From the NCBI RefSeq assembly GCF_025698545.1, contig NC_068571.1, positions 46,905,733 through 46,969,732 of the forward strand: a DNA stretch of 64,000 nt, read 5' to 3'. The stretch comes from Gossypium raimondii (lineage: Eukaryota > Streptophyta > Magnoliopsida > Malvales > Malvaceae). This document shows positions 60,019 through 64,000 of the stretch, in pieces. The notes under the pieces were generated by a model. The model had not been told where the DNA came from. It saw nothing but the letters and a program-made list of their open reading frames with translations, and made no database searches. A program made the translations under genes and the position numbers. The first letter of the stretch is position 1. Each line of letters starts with the position of its first letter.

Positions 60019-61295
60019 GTTACTATTATCATTACTATATATATATACATATGCATATTTTTATAATAATGTATACATACATTTAAAAAAAACTTTTATA
60101 AACACATGCACCTTACATATATTTATATTTTTTATTATTTTATTTGCATAACTTTTTATACTCTTATATACATATATAGATATAGATATACACATATGCC
60201 ATTCAAAATGATTGTAAATAGATTTTCCGTTTTTTATACATACATATACATATTTTCGTAATTTCTTAATACATTATATTTTTATTTTTGTCTTATAAGT
60301 ACATGTACATATTTTTCCATAATTTTTGTATACATATTATATATATGTGTGTATTGGCATTTTGGTATGCACATATACATTTCTATTATTTTATCTTGCT
60401 TACACAATCTTCACCTACATATATATATATATATATATACATTTTTAGAAAATATTATAAGTTTTGTTTTATATATTTCATTCGTTTTATGTATACTTAT
60501 ACCCGTTTTAATATATGCACATACATGTTTTCAAAATTTATTTATATATTATACTTATATTTTGACATGCATATATACATATAATTTAAATTGAGGTATT
60601 TGTTTCACATTGTACACTAACTGTTTAACATACCCTTTAGAAAATATATTTTGGTTTTGGCAATACATCAAAGTTATTTTCTCGATTCAAAGGTTTTTTT
60701 TCAAAATAAAAGCAATATTCGAAGTTTGGGATTTTTGAGGAAAATTGAGCCCTAACGAATTGGGTTCTGATTTTCTTTGTTAATCTTAAACAACCGAGAA
60801 TATTCTTTATTTTAAATACAGGAGCACCAAAAAAATCATTTTTGGGAACTTAATTTGTTGTGCCCTAACGTATTGGGTGTGACATGTTACTTTCTCAAAA
60901 TGGAGATTTTCGCATAAAATAAAAGTGATATTCAAAGTTTGGGGATTATGAGGAATTGTACCCTAACGTATTGGGACTCGATTTCTTTACATGACTTGAA
61001 CAATTGGTTATCCTTTTGCAAATTTCATCATTCAAGCTTATTTTAAAATCTTTTTAACTTTCGACACTAAGACATCAAATAGTCAATTTGGTACCGATTT
61101 TTGGGCGTTACGAGGGTGCTAACCCTTCCTCGTGAGTAATTGACTCCCGAACCTGTTTTCTCAAAATTCGCAGACCAAAATCATTTTTAAGGTGAACCGA
61201 TCACACCTCAATCAAGGATCGGTGGCGACTCCAATTTTTATTTTTTTTTTAAAAGTCGACAACTAGATTTTTGTTTTCAAAAAACGGTTTCGACA
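58924..61295 (+). mobile_element. Solo LTR, large family (2.4 kb), second copy
   Basis: TGTACAAACCC...TTTCGACA with a perfect 5-bp duplication TACTG (58919-58923 and 61296-61300). The order of features matches the copy at 38829-41463: GCCCGGGCC near the start, AGAAACCCTAA-type text, AAACGGCGCCGTTT (59609-59622), GGATCCGCGCGT, a long AT/TA-rich tract (about 60030-60590) and a 3' end with GATCACACCTCA and GGTGGCGACT. Sequence similarity between copies is moderate, so they inserted separately. Open frames inside are low-complexity or incidental. Confidence 0.92.
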
Positions 61296-61390
61296 TACTG
61301 ATTTATCTTTTTCTAGATTAATTGCTATGTAATAACTTTTACCTTCCAAGTGAAGTTGGTCTCAAATTTCTATAAAATAGTAACATTTAC

Positions 61391-62650
61391 TGATTGATTT
61401 ACTGTTGAACTTGAAATCAAAATCCAATTTATGTTGTTATTGTCGGTTACCCTTTTTCAATTTGTTACGTCTTACCTTACACGTGATAGGAGCATCTTTT
61501 CAATTTGTTACGTCTTAACTTACAATGTGATTGGGGGCATGTTATGGTGAACCATATATCTCTATTCTATTATTAAAAGTTTTCATCGAATTGATCTCAC
61601 AAATTAATTAGCATTGATTCGGTTAGAAAATTATAAAATAATTTTTCATATTTAAAATAAATTATATTACTTGAGGATATTTTAATCTTTTAATTTTAAA
61701 ATAAAATATACATATAGGGATTTAAGCTCATACCAATTATATTGGAAAAACTTTAAAATTATCATTCAACAAATGCATTATTTTGATTTATTTTTACATT
61801 TTAATTTTATTTTGCGCATTTTATTACCTTCATCAATTATATATCTATACTTACTATTTATAAAACCCTTTACTGAGTTGGTGTTACCCATCAACTGGGT
61901 CACACCTTAGTAAGTGAGAGTACTTTAGTAATTTTATTTTAAAAACCAATAAAAATATGCATGTTAGGAGATTTAAAACCATGCCAATTGGATTAGCAAA
62001 ACCTTCAATACTCAACCAAAGTTTTATTTTGATATATTTCTATATTTTAAGTTTATTATACTCAATTTATTGCCTCCTTTAATTCTATATATTAATACCA
62101 TTCATTTTATTTGTTATTAATATTAATTAATTTCAGATCACATGTTTCATTATTTATTGTGTTAGTAGCTTGCAATGTTAGTAATTTCACATTGCTAACA
62201 TATATAAATTATAAAAAATAAATTAAATAGAGAAATCTTTATAACTTAAATAATTGAGTTGGTGCCTAACTCATTGGATAAGTACTGAGTTTATTGATCA
62301 AAAGATGGGAACTTGAGCTTAAATTAGGGGTGCAAACAATTTTATTTTTAATTATTATTTTTAATTATGAAATAAAATATTTTTATTTACGCATAAACAA
62401 ATTTATTTGAATAATTATAACTTTCATTTTAATTTTCTTTCTTGGACGTTAAGCTTGTTTCTTGTACTACCATTTTTCTAATATATTGTATGTTATTTTG
62501 AAACACACATTTATGTTCTAAATGTGTGGTTTTCACACGAATACATGTGTGATAGGATTTCTAGTATTAATAATGTTGTTGATTGAGATGGTGTCACAAA
62601 TTAACTCAATAACAACTTAGGATTGATGGCAATACCATGATAAATCATTT
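61391..62650. repeat. Duplicated spacer P2
   Basis: Direct partner of P1 (38397-38828 plus 41464-42522). It keeps the empty site corresponding to the first solo LTR, at about 61850. No gene is seen. Confidence 0.85.
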
Positions 62651-62651
62651 G

Positions 62652-63145
62652 GGTTAAATTATGCTATTAGTCCCTATACTTCGCAAAAGTTGTGGATTTA
62701 GACTCTGTACTTTTATTTGGTCAATTTTAGTCCTAGTCCAAATAGTAGAAATTAAATACGTTTGGTTAAATATTTCAATTACTAGTTCAATATTATGCAT
62801 ACTATTGTAGATTTAGTCCATTTTCTTCAATTGGATTATTTTAAGTCTCTATGTTTTTCGAATTTTGAAAATTCAGTCTTAACATAAATGGTAATCAATA
62901 ATCCGTTAACTGGATTTAATGTAAATGGAAATAATAAGCTAACATGACATTACACATACGATAATATATTTGGCGCATCAGAGTTTGAAAATAGTAGAAC
63001 TTCACTTAATGAATTTAACAATTATTGTTTGGTGAAGACGTGGAATTTGAAAATTTGAAAAGTACAATGGCTAAAAATGACCAAATAAAATAGGGATTAA
63101 ATCCACAACTTTTGCTAAGTATAGGGACTAACAAAAATTTTAACC
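62652..63145. mobile_element. Long-TIR element (MULE-like MITE), about 494 bp
   Basis: The left end GGTTAAATTATG..TAGTCCCTATACTTCGCAAAAGTTGTGG and the right end are inverted copies over at least 60 bp (right end reads ...CCACAACTTTTGCTAAGTATAGGGACTA...TTTAACC). The flanks TAAATCATTT (62641-62650) and TAAATAATTG (63146-63155) are alike at 8 of 10 positions, consistent with an eroded 9-10 bp Mutator-type duplication. No coding sequence. Relatives lie at 5835-6195 and 42523-42650. Confidence 0.75.
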
Positions 63146-64000
63146 TAAATAATTGTCTTCATTTAGTAATCCTAATATGATATATTCATGTGTTTAAATT
63201 TCGTTTTACTTACAAGTTAATATCGTACATATTTCATATGTTATTTAAACACATATTTGTGTTCTAAATTTGTGGTTTTCAAGCATAGGCGTGTGATAGA
63301 ATTTCTAGCATATATTAAGCTTTTCATTAAGTTAGCGTAATGAATCAACCAATCAATGAATAAAAGAAAATGAAATGAATTAACTAAGCACTAACTCGGT
63401 TATGTAATAATTAAAGTATTTGGTAAATTAAAGGCAAAATAAAACAAATCCATAATTAACATCAAATTTATTCTATTAACAAGATCATGAAAATTTCAAA
63501 CTTAATAATATTAACATTTAACCTTAAAACCTAAATTGAATACTAAAAAGTTAATATAGCTTTTGATTACCAAAATATATAACTTTTGTCAAATATAAAT
63601 ACTAAATTACACCAAAAATAATACAAGTACCCATTAGAAAAAAGTCACAACTTGTGTATCAAATAATAATTAAGCAAATTATATATAAATGTTTGATTGA
63701 AGACTAAAGTAGGAGCAAGACAAGAGTTTTATTCTTACAGGCGCAGCTGATGTTACCGTCATACTTGACCCTCATAGAAATGTTTTTAATGGTCTAAAAT
63801 TAAATTACAAAATTTTAAGAGGTTAAAGTGTAAATTTATTGTACATTAATTTATATATATATTATTTTTGAAAGAATTTAATAGAAATTTTTATTTTTGG
63901 AGAGCCAAATACAATTTCATCATATATTAACTTAGAATTTCATAATTTATAAAAAAAGCATAAACAAAAACTTTTCTATTTTAAGATGACCAAAGCCTTT
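63146..64000. other. AT-rich sequence to window end, partly like the start of blocks A and B
   Basis: No gene is seen. 63815-63960 resembles the opening strip of blocks A (35255-35400) and B (42680-42810), in the same order (GTTAAAGTGTAA, ACATTAATTTAT, AATAGAAATTTTT). It may be the edge of another duplicated block beyond the window, or just a common dispersed repeat. Confidence 0.4.

Overview
The window is plant nuclear DNA: AT-rich, with genes split by GT-AG introns, and most of its length made of nested LTR retrotransposons, DNA transposons and their decayed remains. Repeat style (LTRs full of ACACGG/CCGTGT palindromes, a MULE that also carries a plant-mobile-domain gene, Athila- and Tork-like elements) looks like cotton (Gossypium) or another Malvaceae. 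That species call is inference. The gene identities are not in doubt.

Five ordinary gene loci can be supported. On the minus strand lie an STK16/PK3-type protein kinase (2582-5304, six exons, 345 aa), agmatine deiminase AIH (8068-12098, ten exons, 373 aa) and the H/ACA snoRNP protein NHP2 (29539-31263, four exons, 157 aa). From memory, these three sit next to each other in Arabidopsis (At5g08160, At5g08170, At5g08180), so the left half looks like a conserved gene block pulled apart by about 17 kb of transposons. On the plus strand lie strictosidine synthase-like genes: one apparently intact (43166-44906, three exons, 331 aa), one dead copy without exon 1 (36282-37560) and a smaller relic (37921-38345).

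Layout. 1-1316: 5' part of a minus-strand copia relic with its LTR. 2.5-12.1 kb: kinase and AIH genes, with a Tourist-like MITE between them. 12.6-16.0 kb: truncated copia pol relic followed by a gypsy-type LTR. 16.7-26.1 kb: a gag-only copia element whose 5' LTR is split by a 6.8-kb Mutator-like element (MULE). The MULE has about 250-bp inverted ends, a perfect 9-bp target duplication, a decayed transposase and a decayed PMD gene. 27.0-29.2 kb: an inverted-repeat element and a TTA-flanked MITE. 29.5-31.5 kb: NHP2, with telo-box and site II promoter motifs. 31.76-32.75 kb: a nuclear copy of chloroplast ndhF. 35.2-45.0 kb: the strictosidine synthase-like duplication, interrupted by a 2.6-kb solo LTR. 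46.3-58.1 kb: a copia element (548-bp LTRs, GCATT target duplication) with a 6.6-kb non-autonomous Athila-like element (GGGAT duplication) inserted in its leader. 58.1-58.8 kb: a LINE ORF1 relic into which the copia inserted. 58.9-61.3 kb: a second solo LTR of the 38.8-kb family (TACTG duplication). 61.4-64.0 kb: a second copy of the spacer next to the strictosidine synthase-like genes, with a long-TIR element.

I found no clearly new biological system. The most interesting items are the two-gene MULE+PMD element, the in-frame protease/integrase-tail fusion in the Athila derivative, the segmental array around the strictosidine synthase-like genes, and the three-gene microsynteny. Insertion boundaries rest on target duplications read by eye. 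Exon boundaries come from translation and splice signals, not transcripts.
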